Positions 38,906-50,524 of a stretch of 64,000 bases of DNA are shown piece after piece. The notes below the pieces were generated by a model that worked only from the letters and a program-made list of their open reading frames with translations, was not told where the DNA came from and searched no databases. How positions within the stretch are numbered: position 1 is the first letter of the stretch; the number at the start of each line of letters is the position of its first letter. A program made the position numbers and the translations under genes. The stretch comes from Adiantum capillus-veneris (Eukaryota > Streptophyta > Polypodiopsida > Polypodiales > Pteridaceae): assembly GCA_014529385.2 (NCBI GenBank), contig CM043953.1, forward strand, positions 87,548,842-87,612,841. Reading direction: 5' to 3'.

Positions 38906-41118
38906 AATCCCCCCTGGAGTGATGCGGTGAACGAGAGCTGGCACATGAGTAAAGGGAAGTGCCATGCCCTGAGGACATGATCAGTCCACAAAGGGGAGTA
39001 AGCCCAAAGCTTTGCGGAAAGCTTCAAGCTTCTCACGAGACAATGCCTTTGTGAAAAGATCTAGAAGGTTGTCCTATGTTGGCACAAAAGCCAAGCTGAT
39101 CTCTCCTGCTGAGAGCCTCTCCCTGACATAGTGGTAATGCACCTCAATGTGCTTTGTGCGAGCATGAAAAACTGGGTTCCTCGCAACTGCCAATGCGCTC
39201 TGACTGTCAGTGTAGATAGTGTTTGCAGTGTCCTGTCCAACACCCAAATCATCCATAAGGCGTCTGAGCCATACACACTCAACCGTAGCTGTGAAGACTG
39301 CCCTGTACTCAGCCTCACAACTCGAAGTGGCCATAGTAGGTTGCTTCTTGCTCAACCATGATATACATGAACTGCCAAGCATGAAACAAAAATCACTTGT
39401 GGACACTTGCGTGTCAAAACAACCAGCCCAATCTGAGTCCGAAAAAGCATGTAAGTCTGGCGGCAATGATCCCCCCTTGGGATAAAACAAGCCAAGATGT
39501 AAAGTGCCACTAAGGTAGCGGAAAATCCTCTTGACAGCCTGCCAATGCTTAGAACCTGGGCTATGCATAAATGTGCTGACCTGTGAGATTGCAAACTGAA
39601 TATCCGGCCTCGTGTTGCATACATAAATGAGGCAGCCAACAGCAGTTTGGTAAAGAGTGACATCAGCAGGATCACCAGCATCATGTAGACTCAACTTCAA
39701 ACCTGTTTCCATGGGAGTGGCAATAGGTTTGGAATCCTCAAGTCCAAACTTACATATCAATGTCTCTATGTAACTTTTCTGACACAAGGCAATACCACCA
39801 TCACACTGCTTAAACTGTATACCCAAATAATGATGCAACAGCCCCAAATCTTTCATCTTGAAAGTAGCATTCAAATCAGCCTTAAATTCAGCAATATGTC
39901 TCTCATTTGGTCCAGTGATCAGTAAATCATCAACATAAAGAACCACAATGAGAAGTACATCACCCTCACGCTTTACATACAATGTGCTTTCTAATGGACT
40001 ATTACAAAAGCCTTGTTTGACCAAATGAGTGTCAGCTTTCTCATACCAAGCACGAGGAGATTGCTTCAACCCATACAAAGCCTTGTTACATTTGCACACT
40101 TTGTCCTCTTGTCCTTTTATGACAAAACCGCGAGGCTGCATTACATAAACTTCCTCAAATATGTCACCATTCAAGAAAGCAGTAACAATGTCTGATTGAT
40201 GTACATCCCAACCAAAATGAGCTGCCAATGCACATAGAAAACGCACAGTAGTCATACGACAAGTGGGAGCAAAAGTCTCTTCATAATCTATGCCTTTTTG
40301 CTGTGCATAACCCTTTGCAACAAGTCGAGCCTTATGGCGATCGATCTCACCATCCGGCTTGCGTTTCAACTTGTAAACCCACTTCGTACCAATGGCCTTT
40401 TTGCCAGGAGGCAAATCACATAAAGTCCATGTGTCATTTTCTATAAGTGCATCATATTCTGATTGCATGGCAGCCATCCAATTTTTTGAATTTTGTGCTT
40501 CATCAAAAGTCAAAGGCTCCTTAACATCATGTAAGCTAGACACAGCCAAAGCATAACAATCTGATGCATAAGATGCATGGCGAGAGCCTGAACGAGTACG
40601 ACTAGACAAAAGTGCATCCAATTTACTGTCACGCAAAGTGTGCACCAGCCATTTTGGCATACCTCTAGCCTGCTCATTTTCAGCTCTTTCCTCATCAAGT
40701 ACATCATGTACATCTACATCAGTAATAGGCTGATCTAGAACATTTTCAGAAACCCCCATAGGCTGTACATTTGCCTCATTGGAACTTAAATTCGTATTTC
40801 CACCACTGAAAAGAGGCAACAAAGTGTCATAAATGTCCTGTGAGCTTACATTACTGTCTCTAGTACATGACAGCAAGGGCTGAACAGAATCTTCCACAAA
40901 CACTACATCCCGAGAAACCAGAATACGTTTTTTTTGCGGATGATACAACCTGTAACCTTTGCTTTTGACAGCCTTATCATCCAATTTTCTGCGCTGCACT
41001 TGTGGCACCAAAGCATATGCCAAACAGCCAAAAACACGCATGTGCTCAATAGAAGGTTTTCTATCATGCCATGATTCATATGGAGTAATAGACTGCAAAG
41101 CTTTCGTAGGACACCTGT
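38680..41118 (-). mobile_element. 5'-deleted Ty1/copia element inside the chromovirus 3' LTR
   Basis: A 3' LTR (38680-38905), polypurine tract (AGGGGGGATT on the minus strand at about 38906-38915) and the 3' part of pol are present. Everything upstream of the integrase C-terminus (5' LTR, gag, protease, integrase core) is missing, together with about 750 bp of the host LTR (positions equivalent to 12373-13112). One deletion spanning the copia 5' end and adjoining LTR explains both losses. Confidence 0.85.
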
Positions 41119-41167
41119 TGAGATGAATGGACCTAGGCTTGTGATTGGCTAGGCTTGAGAGAGGCAA
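38981..41167 (-). pseudogene. Copia pol remnant: integrase C-terminus, reverse transcriptase, RNase H
   Basis: A 697-codon ORF (39074-41167) plus 30 codons after a TAG. The first 15 or so codons come from chromovirus LTR sequence. Then follow LNRCPTKALQSITPYESW and VFGCLAYALVPQ (integrase C-terminal part; about ten residues before KGYRLYHP are missing). RT has KWVYKLKRKPDGEIDRHKAR, HQSDIVTAFLNGD and LYVDDLLITGPN with an intact YVDD. RNase H has AFSDSDWAG, SCEAEYRA and TDSQSALAVARN. The TAG at 39074-39076 stands where VPTQDNL is usual, so a CAG to TAG change truncates the last 30 residues. It cannot be autonomous. Confidence 0.88.
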
Positions 41168-41257
41168 TGAGCTTCAGGCATGAGATAGAAGAGGGGGTCA
41201 ACCAAGGAAGCTAGGGGCTTGCTTGTAGGGTATACTCCCCCCCCCCCCCCCCCCCCA

Positions 41258-41291
<34 letters not shown>

Positions 41292-41972
41292 ATTGTGTGA
41301 AGTGCAAAGCGCAAGAGCTCCATCTCCTTCTCCAAGCTTGTTGAGAAGTTGAGAGCCTGCACCAACACTCTTGGCTATGGAATGCAAGTCCAACCAAGAG
41401 CCATGCTTCAATGCTTAAGCTTGCCATCTTCTTCATCTTCATTACTATGCTATTACTCTATGCTAGCGAGGAGAGTGATTATAAGTGAGGTACTATTTTT
41501 TTCTCCTATGAATGTTTCTTCTTCCTCTTCCCTACCCTCATTCCCCACTAGCTCTTTCCACCTTTGACGGTGTTTGAGGCCTTGGGACTGAGGTCGGGGA
41601 TGGTTAATTCTTTTACAAAGATTATGTTATGCTCGTGATGCATGAAGCTTTCCATTTTCATTGCATCACCTAGGTCACAAGGAACATAAAGATTGTATTG
41701 TACCAAGTCTCTCTTGATGGGAGAATCTATAATACAAAAGCCTATTGGAGGGGGGACCGGCTCCACATAAATCTGGTCCTCAACTGTTGTCAAGCTCTCT
41801 AACTCTCTCTCTTGCAAAAGTATTGTTCATGCCAAGTTAATTAAGTATAATGGTTATGTTTCTATCGCTAATTAAGTTCACCAGCTATGTTCTCAAAGTA
41901 GTCTGATGAAAATGCTCACTCTAATTCTCTTAATTCTGCTATTCTCAAAGTTCATAGCCCATTTCCATTACA
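41116..41972 (+). repeat. Remainder of the chromovirus 3' LTR
   Basis: It is collinear with 13112-14076 from TGAATGGACCTAGGCTTG to TTTCCATTACA. It lacks the 102-bp insert found in the 5' LTR, and carries a C20 run and short (CA)n at 41237-41288. Divergence from the 5' LTR is clearly much higher than between the LTRs of the 19-kb element. Confidence 0.88.
41237..41288. repeat. Poly-C(20) followed by (CA)n
   Basis: The C run at 41237-41256 replaces CTCCCCCCGCTCCC of the other LTR. The following CA tract is shorter than its 13238-13309 counterpart. Confidence 0.9.
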
Positions 41973-43000
41973 CATCCCATACTTTCATTGGAACTCTTAA
42001 TGCATTCATAATAGTATCCAATCATCTCATACATATAGAGATCTTGATGCACTAGAGTTTCATTCACTAAGGCATCACATTGGGAACTCATCGATCTCTA
42101 ACAGATGTCTATATGCGCTAAGTTCAAGTCATTCATCAAATAAAATACTGCAGGCAGTTCATCTTTCTCTACATGTCTCTATCAATACACACTTGAAGGA
42201 GCACATGTTTTCAATTCAATCAAGGAAATTTCCAACTTAGTGCACACAAATCATGAAGTCATACAATCAAACACTTTCATCCATCAATATCCCTGAAATC
42301 ACAAAAGAAATCAGTGTCTTTATATTGGTAATCTTTGACAAAGGAGCAGAGTAACTCCTCTCTTGCGCAGTCCCAACAAAACCAAGTAGGGCTAAAACTA
42401 TAGCAATAAGTCATGATAGGGCAATAGTAAGCACATTTTACCATTTTTAAGGGGGACAACTCTGAAGGCAATAGATATCTATCATGGATCTTTATAGAAA
42501 TTTGTTGAGTGAGTGAAGCTTAGACCAATGCCGCTATTCCAAAGCCAGCCGGCAAGCTATGTGGGGTCATAAGTGTGATAGTCCGAAGGTTTGATAGAGA
42601 GAAGAAGAAATTCCAAGAGGCACGACCAGGTCAGAGCCAAGAAATGGAGAAATCAGGGATATTTTTTTTGCATTTACAAGATAATTAAAAGGTTCAAAGT
42701 TGATAGGTGAACTACCAAGGTCCAATCTCACCATGGGGGTAACATCACAAGTAATAGTATCAAGAGACACTGCACATTGCAAGAGTTAAGAATTTCAAGG
42801 ATGTTTGTGCTTGGTCCTATGTGAACATGAAAGGGATTTAAACCAGCTTTTTTATCCACACTGAATTGCGCTCACCAAGGATGCAAATCCTATCCGAAAA
42901 CGTCCTATGCCAACATGAAAGGGCTCTGAACGAGCTTTTTTCTCAACATTGAATTGCGCTCACCAAGGATGCAAATACTATCTGAAAACAACAATACTAG
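41973..43000. other. Stretch without recognisable genes
   Basis: This is the right flank of the chromovirus. I see no coding sequence. An 87-bp tandem duplication lies at 42815-42901 and 42902-42988, sharing AATTGCGCTCACCAAGGATG. Confidence 0.6.
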
Positions 43001-43340
43001 ATGAATCCAAATTATGCACAACGAGTCAAGGAGGAAATTGACAAATTACTCATAGTAGGCTATATCACAGCGTTAGATGTTGATGGCCATGAGTTCTACA
43101 CCTTTTTGGATGGCTTTTCTGGCTACAACCAAATCAATATGGTTGAGGAAGATAGGAAAAATATTTCTTTTGGTACCAAATGGGGTGCTTTCATCTCAAA
43201 AGTCATGTCTTTTGGGCCATAGAGTGCCCATGCTACATTTTATTCAGTGAGGAATTTGAATATTAACTAACCAATGTCATGAAGATTTTTGTGGATGATT
43301 ACTCAATTTTTAGCAAAAAGGATGAGTAACTCTCTTGTTG
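43001..43340 (+). pseudogene. Gypsy reverse transcriptase fragment with internal deletion
   Basis: NPNYAQRVKEEIDKLL is followed directly by GHEFYTFLDGFSGYNQIN, so the fingers region between them (normally about 40 residues, including KKNGK...VCVD) is missing. The WGAFISKVMSFGP block and, in the next frame, IFVDDYSIFSKKDE (YxDD-type motif) follow. Stops lie between the blocks. The element family differs from the others in this window. Confidence 0.75.
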
Positions 43341-44159
43341 TGCAGTTTTGGCTGCACCAAATTCAACCCATTGATCATCGGGAACTCTTAGAATAATCAA
43401 ATCTAGACCAAAAGCCTCAAGGTTAAGTTCCAAAATCTGAGGAGTATCTGCTAGGTCATCCTCCTCCATCCACTTTGCAACCAGTGCCGAATAGTTCTCA
43501 ACTAAAAATTGTCGTATCACTTTATCTTTTGCTTTCCTTCCTTGTGCCTTGGGACCTGTGGGTAGCCTCACTAGCCTCCCATGTCCATTGGCACGTCAGT
43601 CTCAATTGTCAGAACCCTAAGACACACTATCATCTGATCCCCTTTCTTCTTTGGAATCCTATGATGAACTTATATCTTGTTCCCTTAGTTCGTCAAAACT
43701 TTTGGATGTGGTACCATCTCATTATCTTACTGCTATAGAATCCTCTAATGAGCTATCATCTGGTTCCTATGATTTATTCTCTTCACTTGAAGACTCTTGC
43801 CATGGTGACATGGTTACTATTCTGTTTGTAGAAAAAGTCAATGAGCTGGCATGCATTCCAAATTCTTGCTTAGCATGTCCCATAAGTCTTTGAATAGACT
43901 TTTGGTTTAGATAATACTCACCAATCTCTTTTGGCAATCCATAGCAAAAATGCTCAATTTGGTCTCTCAAAGTAATCTTCCAAAACAAAGATACTGGAAA
44001 ATAAGTATCCCAAAACCTCTGACAGTAATCATCCAATGTATATTTCTTAGTTAGTCTCAAGGGATGCCAAGCAGTGAAGACATCTCTTTCATGTTCGCCT
44101 GATATACATTGTCTGCGAGATATGGAAGGTGGGACCGTGTTCCAATTTTGAATATTCAA
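43299..44159 (-). pseudogene. Gypsy gag fragment in opposite orientation
   Basis: Two minus-strand ORF pieces: 43767-44159 (130 codons, FTAWHPLRLTKKYTLDDYCQ, then HFCYGLPKEIGEYYL), which resembles a Gag capsid region, and 43299-43571 (KDKVIRQFLVENYSALVAKW). The relation to the adjacent RT fragment, which points the other way, is unclear; two elements or an inversion are both possible. Confidence 0.5.
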
Positions 44160-44316
44160 AATTCAAATTTTGAAGGCTTAGAAATATCTTGTGCAGCATG
44201 TGCATCGCTGTTAATAGCAAGCCTTAGCCGACTTTAGTACCGCTGCAAAGAACCGCCACATGAGCGCAGAGAATTGAAAGTGCTACAAAGAATCGAAATT
44301 CAAAATTTGGACTCGC

Positions 44317-44448
<132 letters not shown>

Positions 44449-44453
44449 ACTCA

Positions 44454-44790
44454 TGTCATAGAATCTAATAGCTAACCAACCCAAATGATTTCCTCATATT
44501 AAATTGATCAATTAGTATGGGAGAATAAACGTGAACAAGGGTTAGAATATAGACATGTGCGGTATGGATCTATCTCAACACGGGGCCAACGTCAAAGGGT
44601 CCAAATGAGAGATGGTTTATCAAAGAGCAAGGCTAGAATGGACCTTAAAGACCTTAGGGTTAGCTTCATTAAAGACCTCCAAAGGTTAGTGTTAAGAGTC
44701 CTTAGACCTTAGGTAAGCTAGGACTGTGCTTGACTTGGGAACCCGGCCCAAGCTTGAGGTGCTTGTCGTGCTTGCTGAATAAGGTGCTTC
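44454..44790 (+). repeat. Partial LTR of the chromovirus family
   Basis: It starts TGTCATAGAATCTAATAGC and stays collinear with 12343-12670 through AGGTGCTTGTCGTGCTTGCT, then similarity ends. This is a third copy of the LTR family, truncated at its right end. Confidence 0.85.
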
Positions 44791-45179
44791 TATCCCTTCA
44801 CACCCGCTCTGGCTACTTGTCCCCACCTACCCTATCCATTGAGAATTGCAAGACCATCCAACTTTGAACCACCATATCTTTCGCCCCGTAGCTCTGTTTG
44901 AGGAGCCATCTGGACCAGCTTCTAAAGCACCTCAAGCAAACACTACACTCTAGGGCATATTACCCACACTTTGGACACTTGGACTTGGCATCCCAATTGG
45001 CCCTTTTGGAGCCTTTTTGGCCTACATTTCCATTGTCCTTTGCCTGCCTAGGGGTCTTCACACCTGCTTAAACACTTTACCATGTACCTGTATACACCCA
45101 TAGCTCTGCTTGGCACCACTCCTAGCCTTGACCAACTTTGTGTGCACCATCATTTCCCAACCCCCTTGTTGAACAATTT
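44791..45179. other. Stretch without recognisable genes
   Basis: I see nothing identifiable. It is C/T-rich on the plus strand (GA-rich in the sense of the following integrase fragment) and may be the 3' end or LTR of that gypsy fragment. Confidence 0.4.
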
Positions 45180-46330
45180 TGTTTAATGAAAAGAATATTT
45201 ACAAAACTTTAAAAACTACCACACTCAATACACAACCAAAATCACTCACAAAACACAACCATATGTATATGCTATGCACAAAGCTTTGTTTCCTCCGTAC
45301 TTCACTTCTCTTTCTCAAGTGGGTTGCCCACCCCCCTTGGCTACAATCTGATGCACAACGGGCACTAAGCTTATGTCAACGTATTGCTTGAGCTGCACAC
45401 CGTTCACCCTGTGCCTAAGAATTTTACCATTTTCTTTAACCAACTAATAGGTCTCATTTGGAAAGGCCTTTTGCACCTTGTATGGACCCGTCCATTTTAT
45501 CTTGAACTTCTTCTGAAACATAAAATCCAAGTAGCTTTCATACTTCATCACCAGGTCTCCTTCCTCTATCTTCTTGTCTGACAGGTTCTCAATGAACTTG
45601 GCCACCCGCTTCTCCGACTGCTTCACATAATAGCCTATTCCCGCCTCTTTGTCCATCTGCAGAGCTTTAAGACTAGCAATTTGATCTTGTAAAACCTTCT
45701 ACTGAGTGGCATTGACTTTACACATACCCTTCAAATCTCCTAATTGTACATGCACTGGCAATACTTCCTCCTTACCATAGACTAGCTCAAATGAAGTAAA
45801 GTTTGTAGCCACCTTGTATGATGTCCTGTACGCCCATAAACACTTCTCTAGATTTGGTTCCCATTTTGTATCCTGCTTGTATACATACTTTGTCAGCATC
45901 TTGATGATCTGTCCATTGGCACTTTCCACTAGACTGTTGCATTGGGAATGATAGGGCAAAGAGAATCGATGTTGAATGCCCAACTACTCGACCAAAGTGT
46001 GCATAAGCTTGCTTATAAACCCTTGGCATCTATAAAAAATGAGCACCCCAGGTACTCCAAAATGGCAACAAATGCAATCAAAGACAAACTGAGCCACCAC
46101 ATGTGCATTTACCTCCTTAATTGCTTTGGCTTCAACCCACCTAGTAAGGTAGTCAATAGCTACCACAACGTACTTCTTACCACTCGTAGACTTAGGAAGA
46201 GGACCGATGGCATCCAATCCCCACTTCTTGAGCGATGATGGCCCCTTGCGACTCGGCTATCAGTCATCTTTCACCCATAGGTTGGCACTCATGATAGGTC
46301 TTGCACCAATAGTGCACATTGGTTACTTTG
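45180..46330 (-). pseudogene. Gypsy integrase fragment, catalytic Asp lost
   Basis: Reading leftwards: remains of the H2C2 domain (KTYHECQ near 46290), then 45984-46217 with KKYVVVAIDYLTRWVEAKAI (first catalytic Asp) and GVPGVLIFYRCQGFIS, where the second catalytic Asp (normally in a DRG motif) is Tyr. 45699-45983 has YHSQCNSLVESANGQ with the catalytic Glu and CLWAYRTSYKV. 45444-45656 has the C-terminal GDLVMKYES and FKIKWTGPYKVQKAF. Stops at 45984, 45699 and 45444 separate the pieces. It resembles, but is not the same as, the integrase at 49556-50524. Confidence 0.85.
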
Positions 46331-46450
46331 AGCATGTATTGGAGTATTTGAACTCTTAGTTCACTACTCTTTAAAGTGCTTGAGTTGTGGAGCAAACCGG
46401 TCTTTTGGGATTTTCAATCCAAGCTCTAGAGTGCAAGCTATGGCCCTCGG

Positions 46451-46485
46451 GGGGGGGGGGGGGGGGGGGGGGGGGTCACTTAAGA
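46451..46485 (+). repeat. Poly-G run of 35
   Basis: 35 consecutive G on the plus strand, the longest homopolymer in the window. Confidence 0.95.
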
Positions 46486-47488
46486 ATTATGTGACTATCA
46501 TGTGAGTGGAATTGAAGGGGTTATTAATTTTTTTTTTCACACATTTTCACATACATACGGGTCCAATAAAATAGAATTGGAAAAGAAATTTACAGATTGA
46601 ATAGGAAAAGGGTGTATTTTGTTTGTTTAAAATTCACAGATAAGGAGTTGTAGAAATAGTCCTTGAATGCACGTAATATATACAATTTATACATAGTGAC
46701 CCCCCCGCGCGAGCTATGGCCAGTGGAAGATTTTTTGGGGGTCAGTTATGGGGCAACTTGATTGCATCGATAGATGTACCATATGGTGTTTTCTTGGCCT
46801 TGCTAGAGTTTGAGAAGGTAGTAGGCATCACGTAAATTCACCAGGAAGTGGTGGCTTGTCAACCCGATGCCCGATGAACAAGGTATGGCGAGTCAAAGTT
46901 CACAGAGCTGGTGTCGGAAAGGTGGGTATGGGTGGTTTTCTCCAGTCTTCAGATGGCTCGTTTGGAGCCATGGCAAAGAGGAAACCCGGCGGGGATTGTA
47001 TAAGTTGAAGTTGGCATCGTGGGTTTTTGGTTGGACTTGGCGGCTTGAGTATCAAGTTCCAGAGCAGTAAGTGGAGTTGTAGAGAAGTTGGGGGTAAAAA
47101 CAAGAGGTCTTTGGAAAATTTTGTGGTTTTTGGGGGCCCTTTAAAGTGGCAGTGGTTCACGAAGTGCCACATGATGCTTTAAAAACTCACATGTGAGGAG
47201 TGGGATTTGGAATGCGGGGTACATAGGCTGGGCCGTGGCCCCAGTGAGAAAGCATAAGGTGAGAGAGAGGGTCCCTCTCTTCATGTGGCTATGGTGGGAT
47301 TGCCATAGGTGCTGCTCACGGAAATGAGCATTCCCAGGAAGCACTTCTTGTGGTTTTGTGGTGGTGGCATGGCACGGCCTAGTAGCCACCAACAATAGTA
47401 GTTTCGGTTGTGATGCTATGGAAGGAACCCATTGGGGGTATGTTCTCATTGACTTGAAGGCCAAAGTGCTTTGAAGCAAAGGCAAGAA

Positions 47489-47515
47489 CCCCCCCCCCCC
47501 CCCCCCCCCCCCCCC
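47489..47515 (+). repeat. Poly-C run of 27
   Basis: 27 consecutive C on the plus strand; it encodes the poly-glycine/poly-proline in spurious ORFs here. Confidence 0.95.
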
Positions 47516-48753
47516 AGCAACCTTGCTAGTTCTTGGGAGGGAGTTCATGTGCAAAGGGAGCCATGTGTAAGGGAAAAAGCAAGAGAGAGAGGATTTGGAT
47601 GGATTTTGAATGTAGGCTCCAAGGGGCAGCCGGTCAAAGGAGAGGTGGTCAAAGAGTGAAAACCCCAATGGAGAGAGAGGAAAGAAAATAAATTGAAAAA
47701 TGCATGGGGCATAAGCGACATGGCTAGTGCCCCCCCACACACAAGCAAAGAGGAGCAGCTAAAGATGCAAAAGAGGAGGTGCCAAGTGGGCCAATTGGGT
47801 AGCAATTTTTTAAAGTTGAAGGAGCCCCCTTATAAAAGGTTTTTTTAATTTATTTAAAGGGCTTTTTAAAGCCGTTTGAAGCGTGGAGAGGAGTTTTTGA
47901 CAGAGGAGGGTGCTTGTCAAACCCCTTTGTGTTTTGTCATGAAAATTGCCATGTTGATGGCTTGGGAAGCCTTGTAAATGTTCTCTTGAAGCATAATCAA
48001 GCCAATGTTGCCAAATTTTGGTGTCATGTCCCCTTCCCCCCTTCTGTTTCTCCTGTTTTTGTGTTATCTCGCGGTGGCGGCAGTGTGGATCTGTGCCCCC
48101 CCTCCCCCCCCGGGCGATGCTTGGTGTAAGATAGTGCGATTGAGAAGTTAGTTGTGTACGTGTTTAAGGGTTGGGACGGACTGTGGTAGTGGGTGTAAGT
48201 TGTGATGTGTTCTTGAAGAGTGTGTGAGTATTGGAAAGTGTGTAGGCGGTGGTCTGCTAGTACAAATTGTACCTTTTGAAGGTGTTTCCAAGAGGAGAGG
48301 GGTGTTGTGAATGCTTTGAGCTATAGAGAAGCCATTTTGTGTGTACGAAGTGTGTTCCCCCATTCCCCCTCTCCATCTTCTGGTGCCCCCCACTAAGTGC
48401 CCCCCACTAAGGAGCACAGTGATTTCTCCTAGGGCGTGGCGACAAGAAGCTATGGGCCAATTCTATCACTGTGTATGCAAAATAAAGATAGCAAGATGCA
48501 GACATTTCCTTTAGTGATGCAAGCTAAAGCTAAAGTATGACATGAAGCTTTAAAGGGTGAGCCAAGGATTAATTTGTCAGCTCTACGGGCATGGTTTTTG
48601 TATGAGTTTTGCAAGGAGGCATCCCCTACCAATATGGATGTGAAACTGAAGGCACTCAAGCAAGATGTAAGTGAAGATTTCAAATTGTTTTTGGATTGTT
48701 TTGAAGCATGTTGGGTAGAATTATGCATTGAAAATATTCATTGTAGCAAAGTC

Positions 48754-48757
<4 letters not shown>

Positions 48758-48836
<79 letters not shown>
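48758..48836. repeat. (GA)n microsatellite
   Basis: About 39 GA dinucleotides. The short plus-strand ORFs containing Arg-Glu repeats come from this tract. Confidence 0.95.
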
Positions 48837-48838
<2 letters not shown>

Positions 48839-49447
48839 CAAAAGACTTTGAAATTTCACAAATGTATAAAGACAAGTGCATTGAAAATATTCAATGTAGG
48901 AAAGACTCCAAAGTGTAACCTCATAGAGACCACATTAAAGTACATCAAAGTCCTTTAGAGTGATTGAATGAGAACCCTGAATTGGTTGAAAGTGATTATG
49001 AAAGTTATATATTCTGTGTGAGAGTAAGTTTGAGTGTGCACTTAGAAGTGCTAATAAGTGCTCTATATTGGTTAAAACTGAAAGCGGAAGTTCTTGAAGT
49101 ACTTAAAGGTGCTTCACTTTGCTCTAGAGTGTTTGGGTGTTGGGCATGCATTGGAGTGCTTTGCAAGTGCTTGGAATGAAACTATAAGTGCTTGAAATCT
49201 CTCTAACAATGTTATCAAGTGCATGAGAGTACTTTGACAATGATGTGCAAGTGCTTGGATATTAGTGCCTTCTAATTCTTTTAGTTGCTTTGAAGTGCTT
49301 GAAAGTCATAAATAGGTAGTGCAAACGTTTGAATTAAGCGGAATCATAGAAGATACTTTGCTAACTAAGAAAAGGGGGGTCTCAAAAAGGAAAAGGGAAG
49401 ACCACGTGTTATGATTGGGATAGATATTTAAGGTCTCTTGGGATGCC

Positions 49448-49478
<31 letters not shown>

Positions 49479-49555
49479 AGCACAAATTCTGTCAAAAGCA
49501 TGTTTCATGGAAATCAAATAGCCAGCACAAGGCAATACTGGTCGAGCTGAATTGG

Positions 49556-49607
49556 CTATGGCAGCTTGGTGGAGACTGATTTGATGGAGGTGCAGAACTT
49601 GAGGACA

Positions 49608-49644
<37 letters not shown>

Positions 49645-50524
49645 TTGCCTCTAGCTCTGTACTTGATTCTTCTTCAGTTGAGGTGGAGGAGTCTCCCTCC
49701 TCAAGGATTTCCATCATAGGTGCTTGATCAAACCTCAAAAAGTATTTCTTTAGCCTCCATCCATTGACACGTGTTTTGTGGAGCCTACCATATGCATCCA
49801 TCAATCGGTAATTGCCATTGTTGTAGCGCTTTCTAATGACGAATGGCCCCTCCAATCTGGGTGAAAACTTTTTATCCTTCCTAGTGTCGAACTTGTTATC
49901 ATACCTTAGGACCAACATAGCTTTCTTGAGACCTTTTGCCCCAAGTCCCTTGTTGAAGGTAAGTCGACGTTGCTCTACCTGTGCTGCATAATAGTTGATA
50001 GCATCTTCTCTATCTAGTTGAAGCCTTTGTAGATCAAGAATGTGGTTGTGGAGATGAGCATTAGGGCGTTCCATCTGCCCAGCTAACACCCTAAGACTAG
50101 ACAATTGTACGTCAATGGGTAAAATGGCCTCCTTACCATATACCAAGTGATATGGTGTGAACCCAAGGGATTTGCAAGATGAAGCGCGACAAGCCCAAAG
50201 TGCAGCCATAAGATGCTTGTCCCAATCACTTTTGTGATTGTTTACATGTTTAGTGATGAGCTTGAAGATCATACCAATTACCTTTTCCACCAAACTATTG
50301 CATTGTGGGTAGTAGGGAGTTGAGTGTCGTTGTGAGATACCCAGCTTCTCCATCAGCTCTCCTACCAGGTCTCCTCTAAAACCTGGTCCCCTGTCAAAAA
50401 TTATTTCAAGAGGAGTGCCAAAATGACAACAAATGTTTTCAAATACAAACTTAGCCACTTCCTTAGGTGTAATCTGGGTGGTAGCAACTGCTTCAACCCA
50501 CCTGGTCATGTAATCCACACCCAT
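49556..50524 (-). pseudogene. Integrase of Tat-like gypsy element B
   Basis: 322 codons. Catalytic core: D4 (MGVDYMTRWVEA), D44 (IIFDRGPGF) and E80 (NSLVEKVIG), a D,D(35)E arrangement, then LWACRASSCKSLGFTPYHL and the C-terminal SH3-like part (FSPRLEGPFVIRKRYNNGNY, RVNGWRLKKYF). The tail contains an Arg-Glu repeat (RERDRERERERD) encoded by a (GA)n tract at 49610-49645. The zinc-binding domain lies in a separate frame upstream (50594-50878). The core motif set is complete, but the surrounding pol is broken, so the copy is inactive. Confidence 0.88.

Larger units (their letters stand above)
12343..41972 (+). mobile_element. Decayed Ty3/gypsy chromovirus, split by two later insertions
   Basis: The order on the plus strand is 5' LTR (12343-14076), Met-type PBS (14078), gag, protease, RT, RNase H and integrase, then the integrase C-terminus with a chromodomain (38045-38330), polypurine tract (38637-38649) and 3' LTR (38650-38679 plus about 41116-41972). 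The pol region is interrupted at 18986-38044 by a 19-kb gypsy element and the 3' LTR by a copia element with an associated deletion. CATC on both sides is a possible short target duplication. Frameshifts and stops in every domain show it is old. Confidence 0.85.
46331..49555. other. Long stretch without recognisable genes, with homopolymer runs
   Basis: No convincing gene. Notable contents are a G35 run at 46451-46485, a C27 run at 47489-47515, a TATAAAAG at 47831-47838 (possible LTR-type promoter), a (GA)n tract at 48758-48836, and a 48960-49320 stretch rich in AAGTGCTTG-like words. A (CT)n tract lies at 49449-49480. ORFs here encode either homopolymers or RE repeats from the microsatellites. 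Part of the region may be an unrecognised LTR of the neighbouring Tat-like element. Confidence 0.6.

Noticed and set aside
42277-42782. Short minus-strand ORFs in the chromovirus right flank
   Set aside because: No domain, no neighbours in sense, typical of random open frames.
47141-47805. Minus-strand ORF of 199 codons with a poly-glycine run as a host gene
   Set aside because: It spans the C27 homopolymer, has no recognisable domain and overlaps other open frames.
48574-48958. Plus-strand ORFs with long Arg-Glu repeats
   Set aside because: The repeat is a (GA)n microsatellite; the flanking residues show no recognisable protein features.
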